This document shows positions 7,421 to 14,058 of a stretch of 28,096 nucleotides of DNA, piece after piece (within the stretch, counting starts at the first letter, position 1; every line of letters starts with the position of its first letter). Under the pieces are notes generated by a model. It saw nothing but the letters and a program-made list of their open reading frames with translations, searched no databases and had not been told where the DNA came from. The stretch is from a virus, in IMG/VR virus record IMGVR_UViG_3300044637_000770, positions 1 to 28,096 of that record. One strand, written 5' to 3'. The position numbers were made by a program, and so were the translations under genes.

Positions 7421-7449
7421 GCCCCGTCCTGAACGGGGCTTTATTTTAT
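7421..7449 (+). terminator. Intrinsic terminator of the HTH gene
   Basis: GCCCCGT (7421-7427) and ACGGGGC (7433-7439) form a 7-bp GC-rich stem with a 5-nt loop, followed by TTTATTTTAT. It sits 24 nt after the HTH stop and ends exactly where the convergent 76-residue gene ends. The opposite strand lacks a comparable U-run. Confidence 0.85.
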
Positions 7450-7680
7450 CTATTCTTCTGGCGGAATGCCGTTCACGTAACCAGACCAAGCTAGTCCCAC
7501 AGCTTCAATTGTTGATATCTCACCTGAAGCAAAAGGTAAGTGCACAACATCTCCAGCATGATAAATGGTAGGCCTTCCGCTTACTTGGACCTCACTAAAA
7601 CCGTATTTACGAACATCATCCTGCTCTTGTGAGTAAATAAAGTTTGTATCTACAACATCTCCAAAGTTTGGCGTTGTCAT
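7450..7680 (-). CDS. Small putative virion protein (76 aa), unknown function
   Basis: A soluble, slightly acidic protein that begins MTTPNFGDVVDTNFIY and ends SGYVNGIPPEE. It contains a central beta-rich stretch (GRPTIYHAGDVVHLPF). No domain is recognised. Its ATG overlaps the stop of the 520-residue structural gene (ATGA), so the two are probably made together, which suggests an accessory role in the same structure. It is the last gene of its operon, converging on the HTH gene's terminator. Confidence 0.65.
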   Translation of the reverse strand: MTTPNFGDVVDTNFIYSQEQDDVRKYGFSEVQVSGRPTIYHAGDVVHLPFASGEISTIEAVGLAWSGYVNGIPPEE

Positions 7681-9239
7681 GATGAAGAAGGATTTTGACC
7701 TAACGATGGCTTGTATGCAGTGCCATCTTTGTCATACATTGTAAAGCCTCTCATCATGACAAAGTTAGCGGGAATGTTAAACAGTTTCTGCATCATCGGC
7801 ATCATCATTGGTGATTGGCAATTGTATGGAGGTACATCCATCATCGACAAAGATGTTCTTGACAAGTCCGCCGCAATCAACTCCTTCTGTTCATTTTCAG
7901 TTTGATCAACCAACCTTTGCTCCCACGCAGCCATGCTTCCTTCTTCCACTGGGAAATCAGATGGTTCTGGCGGAAAATTACCTTCCGCAAACTTCATGGC
8001 ATAGATATGTTTGCAATAACGCATCTCATCTAGTAACGGTGTCCAGAAATCCGTAATTGAAATGATCTGTCCATTGGCCGAAGTGTAGTCTTCATAGGAA
8101 GGCATCCCTTCTGCCCTGGAGCCAGGAATAGAAGGGTTTGTTGTACTCCTTAGGTAGGTGGCACCAAACTCACGGAACACCCCAGCAAAATCTCTGGTTG
8201 CATCTGAATCCACTGTTGATACTGTGTTTACTTCAGGTGGAACCGTGTATTGCGCTGAGGGTGCAATAATATCCATCTTGCGATCAACCGTCGCACTCGT
8301 CATTGCATTGTTGTTTAGCTTTCCGTTCAATCTTGTTTTTTCATATCGACCAGGCTTAATAGAAGCAATACTTGTACGTGGGAAGATCCTCTTAGTACCT
8401 TCGCCAAGAGTATTCATGAATGAGTAATCACGATGTGTAAAATCTTGGCAAGAGCAACAGTATCGTGCACCTGTTATCAAGTATCTATTAGGGCTTGGGC
8501 CTTTGGTTGCTGGTGTGATCAGCGCAGCGTCAGGCGTGGCTTCAACAGAACCCGACTTGCGCAGCTTTAAGATTCCAGTGAACGGATACGTTTCCACAAT
8601 GACAGCTTGGATGTAGCCATATCGTTTTTGAGTTGCCGGATCAATTGTTTCTTTGGTGATCGGAGGGTCACCCACATTAATTACGCGGTCCTCCAGGATC
8701 TCCCCATTGATCGCTCTAAGGCCGTTAGGAACGCCAGGAAGGGCCACGTAGAACGGTGGAGGCAGTGGATTACTCGTGCTCCAGTTACCGGCCAGCTTGA
8801 CGTACCAGTACGCGGTATCCTCCGTCACCATTTCAATGTAAAGCCTGGTGCCTGTCGTCTTGTCAATCAAGTTGTCGCATCGCAAAGAACCCGCCAGTCG
8901 GGTCCCTGCCCAGTGCATACCAAACTCTTTGTTCTTAGTGGGGAATCCGATGAAGGTTCCAGGGATGGTTGGTTGTGCTGCTGCAACAGAAGCCGGTGTT
9001 CCGGCTGGCACAGGAATTACGTAGCTAAAAGGATACTCATATGCATTGTCGTAAAAACAAGCAGTGGCAATTTCATACCCTCTGCGCCAACGGGACCATG
9101 CCGATTCTCTGTTTATTGCACTTAATGAGTTAGGTACAGAACCAGAGGAAAATTCAGTTGTAATAGGTTTTAAACGAAAAGGATCCTTGTCAAAAGATTT
9201 GACAAAGGATCCGAACTTATCTCCGCCCTTTGGGGCCAT
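7677..9239 (-). CDS. Structural/tail-type protein with split SWIM-like CxC...CxH ligands
   Basis: A 520-residue beta-rich protein, likely a virion structural or tail-tip component from its place downstream of capsid and tail-lysozyme genes. The notable motif is C262-S-C264-Q-D-F and, 145 residues later, C409-K-H411-I-Y-A. Together these reproduce the CxC...CxH pattern of SWIM zinc-binding domains, including the typical DF and HIYA neighbours, but separated by a long insertion. The last 60 residues are methionine-rich (SPMMMPMMQKLF). It starts 3 nt after the upstream gene and overlaps the 76-residue gene downstream. A strong inverted repeat lies 27-58 nt into the coding sequence. The exact structural role is not known. 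Confidence 0.75.
   Translation of the reverse strand: MAPKGGDKFGSFVKSFDKDPFRLKPITTEFSSGSVPNSLSAINRESAWSRWRRGYEIATACFYDNAYEYPFSYVIPVPAGTPASVAAAQPTIPGTFIGFPTKNKEFGMHWAGTRLAGSLRCDNLIDKTTGTRLYIEMVTEDTAYWYVKLAGNWSTSNPLPPPFYVALPGVPNGLRAINGEILEDRVINVGDPPITKETIDPATQKRYGYIQAVIVETYPFTGILKLRKSGSVEATPDAALITPATKGPSPNRYLITGARYCCSCQDFTHRDYSFMNTLGEGTKRIFPRTSIASIKPGRYEKTRLNGKLNNNAMTSATVDRKMDIIAPSAQYTVPPEVNTVSTVDSDATRDFAGVFREFGATYLRSTTNPSIPGSRAEGMPSYEDYTSANGQIISITDFWTPLLDEMRYCKHIYAMKFAEGNFPPEPSDFPVEEGSMAAWEQRLVDQTENEQKELIAADLSRTSLSMMDVPPYNCQSPMMMPMMQKLFNIPANFVMMRGFTMYDKDGTAYKPSLGQNPSSS
9181..9212 (-). repeat. Strong inverted repeat near the 5' end of the 520-aa gene
   Basis: GGATCCTTGTCAAA (9181-9194) pairs with TTTGACAA plus GGATCC (9198-9205 and 9207-9212), giving a 14-bp stem with one bulged A and a 3-nt loop. 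It lies inside the coding sequence (SFVKSFDKDPF region), close enough to the start codon to influence translation or mRNA processing. Confidence 0.6.
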
Positions 9240-9242
9240 GAC

Positions 9243-10028
9243 TTAGAAGAAGCCGCCTTGCGCAATAACGTGAGCCCCTGGAAGATAACCAGAGCTGTTG
9301 GGACCGTCAGGGAACACACCAACGTAAATACGGTCGCCACGTTCCAGGTAAATGCCTTTATTACGCAGGGGAGCAGTCTCACCAAGGCCAGTTGTATTAC
9401 CTGCGGCAACTGCAGGCACTGCCAATTGTGGCATCAGATCCGAACAATCAACGGTCTGTGTATTTGTGGGGACCGTTTTAGCAAATAAAATGCGGTAGTC
9501 ACCCGAACCAGGAATGGGAGTTGTTGTACCACGTGTGTGGTAAAACACAAAGGTTACAGCTTGCTGATAACCATAGGAAATACCGTTATAGGCAAAGCCA
9601 GACGCAGTACCGCCCGAATAATTCAATGCAGTATTAACACCAGTCAGCGTGGCCGCACCGGTATAGGTGTAATAACCATAACCGGAAAAAGGTGCACCAC
9701 CGCCGGTCAGGATTCCTGTCTGTGAAATAAATACAGTCTGGCCGCTGACCAAAGAAATGGGCGTACCAGAAGTTGCCGTCTTGACTTCATAGTCTGCATC
9801 ACGGTAATGATCATTACGCGTGATGGTAATTGAATCAATGACACCACCAGAGCTATTGTCTTCGCTTAAGGTTGCGTCCATGTCAACCAAAATAGAAGGC
9901 GCCTGGCCACCCTGCACAAATAACGTGTTGGTAGCAGCACTGCCAACTGTTTGCGTTGTGACTCGCACCACGTCAATGAGCGGGCGGTCAACCAATAAGG
10001 GCTGTTTATTTGTTGATGTCGATGACAT
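9243..10028 (-). CDS. Putative virion structural protein (261 aa), unknown function
   Basis: A beta-rich, glycine/threonine/serine-rich protein with almost no lysine in its middle, typical of capsid-surface or tail structural proteins. It has a Y/G-rich stretch (FSGYGYYTYTG) and a C-terminal LERGDRIYVGVFPDG followed by GAHVIAQGGFF, which looks like a conserved final domain. GGAAG lies 7 nt before the ATG. It is 3 nt upstream of the 520-residue structural gene. I do not recognise a named family; a neck, tail or decoration role would fit. Confidence 0.7.
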   Translation of the reverse strand: MSSTSTNKQPLLVDRPLIDVVRVTTQTVGSAATNTLFVQGGQAPSILVDMDATLSEDNSSGGVIDSITITRNDHYRDADYEVKTATSGTPISLVSGQTVFISQTGILTGGGAPFSGYGYYTYTGAATLTGVNTALNYSGGTASGFAYNGISYGYQQAVTFVFYHTRGTTTPIPGSGDYRILFAKTVPTNTQTVDCSDLMPQLAVPAVAAGNTTGLGETAPLRNKGIYLERGDRIYVGVFPDGPNSSGYLPGAHVIAQGGFF

Positions 10029-10095
10029 TTACTACTTCCGGTATGCAGCCTTTCGTGCTAGGCCGCTTGTGTTTTGTAAGCTCATTCTAGCTGAA

Positions 10096-10392
10096 TTAGC
10101 TTTCAGCAAAACTGCCCAACGGTCCGAAGGGTGTATTGGGCATCTTCATCGATGCCCTTGCAAGAAGATCAGGGTCTTGTTGAAGAGCGAGAAAACGCTG
10201 GAACGATTCAGACCTTGGCGCCCCAGCAACGGAAGAGGCTAGACGGTTGAAATCATCTACCTTGTACAGCTTGGCCAGTCTGTATTGAATATCCCGAGTG
10301 GGGCTAGGCTTAGCAGAGTCTTTACCAGAGAGATAACGGTTGTAATCTCCTGGTAATACATCTTCGCTACCAACGTAATCTCGACGGTCCAT
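10096..10392 (-). CDS. Hypothetical protein (98 aa) coupled to the tail lysozyme gene
   Basis: A soluble, mainly helical protein beginning MDRRDYVGSEDVLPGDYNRY, with a proline-containing C-terminus. The ATG overlaps the stop of the tail-lysozyme-like gene (TGATG), so it is probably translated by re-initiation. An in-frame TTG one codon upstream is a less likely start. The RDIQYRLAKLYKVDDFNRLA segment looks like a small helical bundle. No family is recognised. A virion accessory protein is inferred from its neighbours only. Confidence 0.65.
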   Translation of the reverse strand: MDRRDYVGSEDVLPGDYNRYLSGKDSAKPSPTRDIQYRLAKLYKVDDFNRLASSVAGAPRSESFQRFLALQQDPDLLARASMKMPNTPFGPLGSFAES

Positions 10393-11066
10393 CAAAGCAC
10401 CTGGAATGGATTCTGGAACGGACTGACTGCACCAATACCCATAATACCTTGCGGAAGTATCGTGGGAATTACTTGTTGCTTAAACGCCTCAAGCAGTGTA
10501 TTAGCAGTCGTGCTTTGATCTTCTTCTTGGCCACCAGTGAGATCAATGCCTGCCGCTGCTAAACGGTAAGCAACACTTTGCTTCTCACCAGGGAGAGCCG
10601 GTGGCGCAAAATCAATCCCACCTTCTAGCGTCTGTAGTTTAGGCAGTACATCACGAGCTGCACGCATCCGGTTCTCATCCTTGGGGATACCGGCGCGTTC
10701 AAAGTCGCGACGAAAAACTAAAGCAGCTTGCTCAGGTGATTGTGCCTTACGCAAGGATTCGGCAGCACGGCTTTCAGGTCCTTGTAATTCATGTAATAAA
10801 AAGTCGGCTTGCAATCCGGCATCACCTGGATCAAGCTTTCTATTTTTTGCAAAATTAACAAGGTCAGTCTGACGGCTTCCCGTCCACTGTGCCAACCCAT
10901 ACCCGCCACGTCCCATAGGCCCGCCAACAGCGCCACCCTCGTTTACACGGGGATTAAAGCCAGACTCTTGGGAGATATTACCAAGGACGCCTGCAATCTG
11001 TGCGTTGCTATAACCTTGTTGCTTTAACTTGCGAGCAACAATAGCGGCGGCGGGATTCAATGACAT
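10392..11066 (-). CDS. Phage tail lysozyme domain protein (virion peptidoglycan hydrolase)
   Basis: A 224-residue protein. Residues about 8-140 match the phage tail lysozyme family: a leading ARKLKQQGYSNAQIAGVLGN helix, the catalytic-type NISQESGFNP (E34), GGYGLAQWTG (54-63), and the later QADFLLHEL and RRDFERAG helices. Such domains cut peptidoglycan locally so that DNA can enter the cell. The last 80 residues are Q/A/P-rich and hydrophobic near the end (ILPQGIMGIGAVSPFQNPF), perhaps an anchoring segment. AGGAGA is 7 nt before the ATG. It acts in the same late operon as the M23-type peptidase gene, so the virion probably carries two wall-degrading activities. Confidence 0.85.
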   Translation of the reverse strand: MSLNPAAAIVARKLKQQGYSNAQIAGVLGNISQESGFNPRVNEGGAVGGPMGRGGYGLAQWTGSRQTDLVNFAKNRKLDPGDAGLQADFLLHELQGPESRAAESLRKAQSPEQAALVFRRDFERAGIPKDENRMRAARDVLPKLQTLEGGIDFAPPALPGEKQSVAYRLAAAGIDLTGGQEEDQSTTANTLLEAFKQQVIPTILPQGIMGIGAVSPFQNPFQVL

Positions 11067-11076
11067 ATTGTTCTCC

Positions 11077-11193
11077 TTATTCTCCTACCCAATTTGAACT
11101 TGCTTTGAGACCAGGGATAAATACGGTTTGCAGCGCAAGGGTCGTAGCTAAATAGGTCAAAGTACGTTTAACAAACTTGGGACAGAGAATCAT
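11077..11193 (-). CDS. Small hydrophobic protein (38 aa), possible membrane peptide
   Basis: A short leftward frame starting MILCPKFVKRTLTYLATTL with a single hydrophobic stretch of about 20 residues after two basic ones, ending KASSNWVGE. Its stop codon lies 10 nt before the tail-lysozyme ATG, directly abutting that gene's ribosome binding site, as expected for an operon member. No Shine-Dalgarno sequence is visible. It could be a small membrane peptide. The rest of the 11067-11279 interval shows nothing else that I recognise. Confidence 0.42.
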   Translation of the reverse strand: MILCPKFVKRTLTYLATTLALQTVFIPGLKASSNWVGE

Positions 11194-11279
11194 GGTTTTA
11201 AAGCAACAACACTGGCCCCCGTAGATCAAAGATCTGTGTCCAGTTGGCTGGGCTTACATGCTATGCAATGCCAGATAAA

Positions 11280-12353
11280 TCAAATGGGCTGGAAGTTCAG
11301 CAGCTTCTTGGCGTACGTATTAGCAAACTTTTGAGAGGCGTCGCTACCAAAAGTTTCTTCTTGGCCAGGAATGGGACCTAACCCATAGGATTGAGGTTGG
11401 CTCAACTGGGAATAAGTAGGAACTTCACCAGTAGATGCAGTAGGTGCACCAAGGGGTTGGCTGCTTAACGTCGGCCCCTCCATGAATTTATTGAAGGTGC
11501 TTGCGGTCTGCATGTTGTAAGCATTGGTCAACGCATTGGGACCAATTGCACCCATGCCTAAGTTGACCGGGGTGACGCCAGTGTAACTACTAGTCGCCGG
11601 AGCCCCAGAGTCGCCAAGGAATCCTGCAGGAGCAGTGCCAGTGAACGCACCCAAGTCGGCAGGAGCACCCATCTGACCAGCGTTTAAGGTGCGTTGGATA
11701 GCATTGTAACCTGATTGACCAGGCTTGACTTTTGCTGCGAGTTTGGGATTTGCCTTTGCCCACATCTGCATCCCCATATCTTCTGCAGATTGTTCGGCCT
11801 CAGAACCAGGGCCAGCAGCAATTGCTTTTTGGCGAGCCTGTTCGTAACGCTGAAGTTCAGGGTCTTGTGCGGTCAGCTGGGCAACACGCGAAACTTCCTG
11901 TTGATAGGCGCGTTCAGCAGCAGGAGAATACCCAGGAGAAGTAGCGGCAGGAACTGAGTAACCTGCATTGCCACCACCGCCACCACCGCCACCAGACCTA
12001 GCTGCGTCACCTAAACGCAACTCAGCACGACGATAGGATTCACCATTGGCACTGGGAGGAATAGAGCCAACTGCAGGTTTTGCATAAGGCATCCGACCCT
12101 GCAAAAGTTGACCACCAATGTATTGGAGTTCATTACCTGCTCGCCGGCCAATGTCAGTTTGAGGGTTTGGTCTTAAGCCAGGCATTGTTTGGGCTGCACG
12201 ATTAACAGCAGCACTGGTTGCAGAAGAAGACTGTCCTTGGTTAAAAATGGCGGGCATCCAAGCGGGAGCCGTAATAGCACCTGCGCCATAACCAGCGCGA
12301 CCAAGTAGCCCCTTTAAACCAGCAAGTTCTTTTCCTGTTGCAAAGCTAGGCAT
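11280..12353 (-). CDS. Putative virion protein (357 aa), low-complexity, unknown function
   Basis: An A/G/P/S/Q-rich protein with an eight-glycine run (near residue 125) separating an N-terminal region that contains KELAGLKGLLGRAGYGAG from a helical middle (RAYQQEVSRVAQLTAQDPELQRYEQARQ split by short loops). A long disordered C-terminus ends in a basic helix. The start is ATG 12353 (MPSFATG), with GGAGG just upstream; the in-frame GTG-type start four codons earlier has no such site. The upstream gene stops 2 nt before it. Composition resembles the internal virion proteins at 22801-28070, so an ejected or tail-associated component is possible. No family is recognised. Confidence 0.68.
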   Translation of the reverse strand: MPSFATGKELAGLKGLLGRAGYGAGAITAPAWMPAIFNQGQSSSATSAAVNRAAQTMPGLRPNPQTDIGRRAGNELQYIGGQLLQGRMPYAKPAVGSIPPSANGESYRRAELRLGDAARSGGGGGGGGNAGYSVPAATSPGYSPAAERAYQQEVSRVAQLTAQDPELQRYEQARQKAIAAGPGSEAEQSAEDMGMQMWAKANPKLAAKVKPGQSGYNAIQRTLNAGQMGAPADLGAFTGTAPAGFLGDSGAPATSSYTGVTPVNLGMGAIGPNALTNAYNMQTASTFNKFMEGPTLSSQPLGAPTASTGEVPTYSQLSQPQSYGLGPIPGQEETFGSDASQKFANTYAKKLLNFQPI

Positions 12354-12355
12354 AA

Positions 12356-12817
12356 TTACCTCCAAACCTCATGTAAGTAAATACGGGAACCAACTGCCGT
12401 ATCAGCAGGTCCAGGTAATGCCTGGATAAATTCTGCACCAGAACGTTCGTAACGGTAACGAGCTTGGTACGGATCTTTGTAGTTAGGAACGTAAAGAATG
12501 CCGGCTAGACGATTTGTTTCGTAGAGATAAATCTCGTCCCAAACTTTTAGCGCTTCCTTGGCATTGCTCGACCGAATAGTACGGTCAACGTCGCCAACAA
12601 TATTTTCAATCCGAGTAGAAGGAGAAGATGCAACCTCTGTCTTCTTTTCGGCCGTATCGCAACGCCCAATCTGGATAACAATTTTATCGTAAAAATAGGA
12701 ATCGGGGACTGTATTCATCGCCTCTTCCAGACGAGCATAATCACCCGCTGGCACAGAAACAGTGAAGTATCCCAGATGATACCTAATCCTACTTTTGTCG
12801 AAGTCGCTAAATTGCAC
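12356..12817 (-). CDS. Putative head-tail connector or completion protein (153 aa)
   Basis: A compact mixed alpha/beta protein with no signal peptide. The GTG start at 12817 is the only good in-frame start (MQFSDFDKSRIRYHLGYF), and GGAAC lies a little upstream. Its N-terminal segment (YHLGYFTVSVPAGDYARLEEAMN) and the length of about 150 residues resemble small head-completion or adaptor proteins, but I cannot match a family. It follows the capsid block and the M23 gene, which would fit a connector role. Its stop is 2 nt before the next ATG and lies inside that gene's ribosome binding region. Confidence 0.6.
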   Translation of the reverse strand: MQFSDFDKSRIRYHLGYFTVSVPAGDYARLEEAMNTVPDSYFYDKIVIQIGRCDTAEKKTEVASSPSTRIENIVGDVDRTIRSSNAKEALKVWDEIYLYETNRLAGILYVPNYKDPYQARYRYERSGAEFIQALPGPADTAVGSRIYLHEVWR

Positions 12818-12857
12818 TTCTATGTTCCAGTGTACCTTTTATTATAAAAGCAACAAA

Positions 12858-13550
12858 TCAAGCGACAGTGTCACCAGCTTGATCCACAATACTTGCAATA
12901 GGATTCATTGCGTTTTGAAGAATCCCGCCCAGCAATTGATTCTTAAATGCACCAAGTAATGATTGAGGCTCTTTGGTTTGCTTCTTCTCGCGTGGCTGGT
13001 AGTTAGTGCCAAGCATAAACGCTTCGATTAAATCGTTTGTCTTGGCTTGTGCGTCTTCGTAGGAAGCACGAGGAGTTGAAGATACGCTTGTATTGGTGAG
13101 GTCGGTTGCTTCACCAAGCGTTTTCATGTGACCGTAGCCAAGTTCGTACTTATTGTCTCCTGTGGTCCAGGTAGCCAGATTCCCGTAGCCTCCTGCATTG
13201 GGGCGCGGAGTGAACTTAACATCCCCTTCCACGTAGATCTCTGTGCCCTCCTGGCCGCCGTAATCAACGCCCCTATGGTATGTACTTGCGCCGGGGATGC
13301 CTGTGTTGCGTGGCCCCCAGGAGGAAGTCTTTGTCAACCCTGCAGCAGGGTTTAAGATCAACTCCCCTTTGCTATCTGTGATGTACTTGGGAACCCTATT
13401 GGCACCCACTCGTACGCCTGTAAATTTACTGCGGTGATACTCAGGGTTTTCGTACTCGCCAGTAACTAGGTTCTTTACATATGCATGTAAATGCGGACCA
13501 CTGGAAACACCAGAGGAACCGAGCTGACCTATGCGTGTAATCTTTGCCAT
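12858..13550 (-). CDS. M23 (LytM-type) metallopeptidase with permuted motif order
   Basis: A 230-residue protein with all M23 zinc-peptidase motifs in an unusual order. The signature that normally ends the domain, GQLGSSGVSSGPHLHAYV (HxH = H20, H22), is at the very N-terminus. The normally first motif, H92xxxD96 (YHRGVDYGG), and then the YGHM motif (H141) come afterwards. The expected zinc ligands would be H92, D96 and H22, with H20 and H141 catalytic. M23 enzymes cut the peptide cross-links of peptidoglycan. A stop codon immediately upstream of the ATG rules out a longer N-terminus. Residues 160-230 are a Q/K-rich linker and a hydrophobic helix (LLGGILQNAMNPIASIV) that may anchor it. It lies just after an intrinsic terminator. 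Confidence 0.82.
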   Translation of the reverse strand: MAKITRIGQLGSSGVSSGPHLHAYVKNLVTGEYENPEYHRSKFTGVRVGANRVPKYITDSKGELILNPAAGLTKTSSWGPRNTGIPGASTYHRGVDYGGQEGTEIYVEGDVKFTPRPNAGGYGNLATWTTGDNKYELGYGHMKTLGEATDLTNTSVSSTPRASYEDAQAKTNDLIEAFMLGTNYQPREKKQTKEPQSLLGAFKNQLLGGILQNAMNPIASIVDQAGDTVA

Positions 13551-13561
13551 GCCTGTATTTT

Positions 13562-13591
13562 AAGACAAGAAAACCCTCGGTTTCCCGAGGG
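13562..13591 (-). terminator. Intrinsic terminator between the HhH and M23 genes
   Basis: On the minus strand CCCTCGG, a 4-nt loop and CCGAGGG (13574-13591) are followed by TTTTCTTGTCTT (13562-13573). This is a 7-bp GC-rich stem with a U-run in the leftward direction, located after the HhH gene and before the M23 gene. It should partly or wholly separate the capsid block from the following genes. Confidence 0.85.
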
Positions 13592-13607
13592 CAACTTGAG
13601 ATGAGAA

Positions 13608-14018
13608 TCAAACCCTAATCAGATCAGCAGCCATTACAGCATTCCAATCCACCCGTTTAATTTGTTTTAACTGCTCAAGACTGTTAAATCGTTCACCCGA
13701 TAAAGACATCTGAAGATCTTTGATTTCCCGAGCAGTCTTCAGTCCAATGCCTTTAATATGATCAGCGATCATTTGGGCGGTGGCTGAATTTACATTTAAT
13801 CGGGTATCGGGAGGGAAGGTGCGTGGCTCGTCTTGTGCTGCACGATCTTTAACCTGAAGAGTCTTAACTTTTTTAGTTGCAGATTCGTCAGGCTCAATCT
13901 CTGTTTTGTAAACGGTATAAAGGCGACCGTCTTGGTCTTCGACCATGAACCAATCACCGTTATCCCATTCGCTTACAACTTTGACGCGTGCGCCGGTTTT
14001 TTTGTGCTGATACAACAT
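13608..14018 (-). CDS. Helix-hairpin-helix (ComEA-like) DNA-binding protein
   Basis: A 136-residue protein. Residues 1-42 form a small beta-barrel-like domain (GARVKVVSEWDNGDWFMVED, SH3/KOW-like). Residues about 73-121 form a ComEA-type tandem helix-hairpin-helix: LNVNSATAQMIADHIKGIGLKTAREI, then FNSLEQLKQIKRV. This fold binds DNA backbone without sequence specificity. In a late capsid operon it could contact packaged DNA or the DNA end at the connector, but that is inference. The ATG is only 2 nt downstream of a hairpin and lacks a Shine-Dalgarno sequence. The gene is followed by an intrinsic terminator. Confidence 0.75.
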   Translation of the reverse strand: MLYQHKKTGARVKVVSEWDNGDWFMVEDQDGRLYTVYKTEIEPDESATKKVKTLQVKDRAAQDEPRTFPPDTRLNVNSATAQMIADHIKGIGLKTAREIKDLQMSLSGERFNSLEQLKQIKRVDWNAVMAADLIRV

Positions 14019-14020
14019 AA

Positions 14021-14045
14021 GGACCAGGGAGTTAATCTCTGGTCC
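14021..14045 (-). promoter_or_regulatory. Hairpin directly upstream of the HhH gene start
   Basis: GGACCAGGGA (14021-14030) pairs with TCTCTGGTCC (14036-14045), a 10-bp stem with one G-U pair and a 5-nt loop. In the leftward transcript it ends 2 nt before the HhH ATG, with only a poor U-stretch. It may be an attenuator, a processing site or a translation control hairpin downstream of the abundant capsid genes. Confidence 0.55.
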
Positions 14046-14058
14046 TAGTTTACCCTAA

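Noticed and set aside
8607-9125. Rightward 172-codon frame opposite the 520-aa structural gene
   Set aside because: No ribosome binding site or motif, and an R/C-rich translation typical of an antisense shadow.
11280-12365. Longer start for the 357-aa protein at 12365
   Set aside because: The ATG at 12353 has a GGAGG at good spacing. The longer form would overlap that site and the upstream stop.
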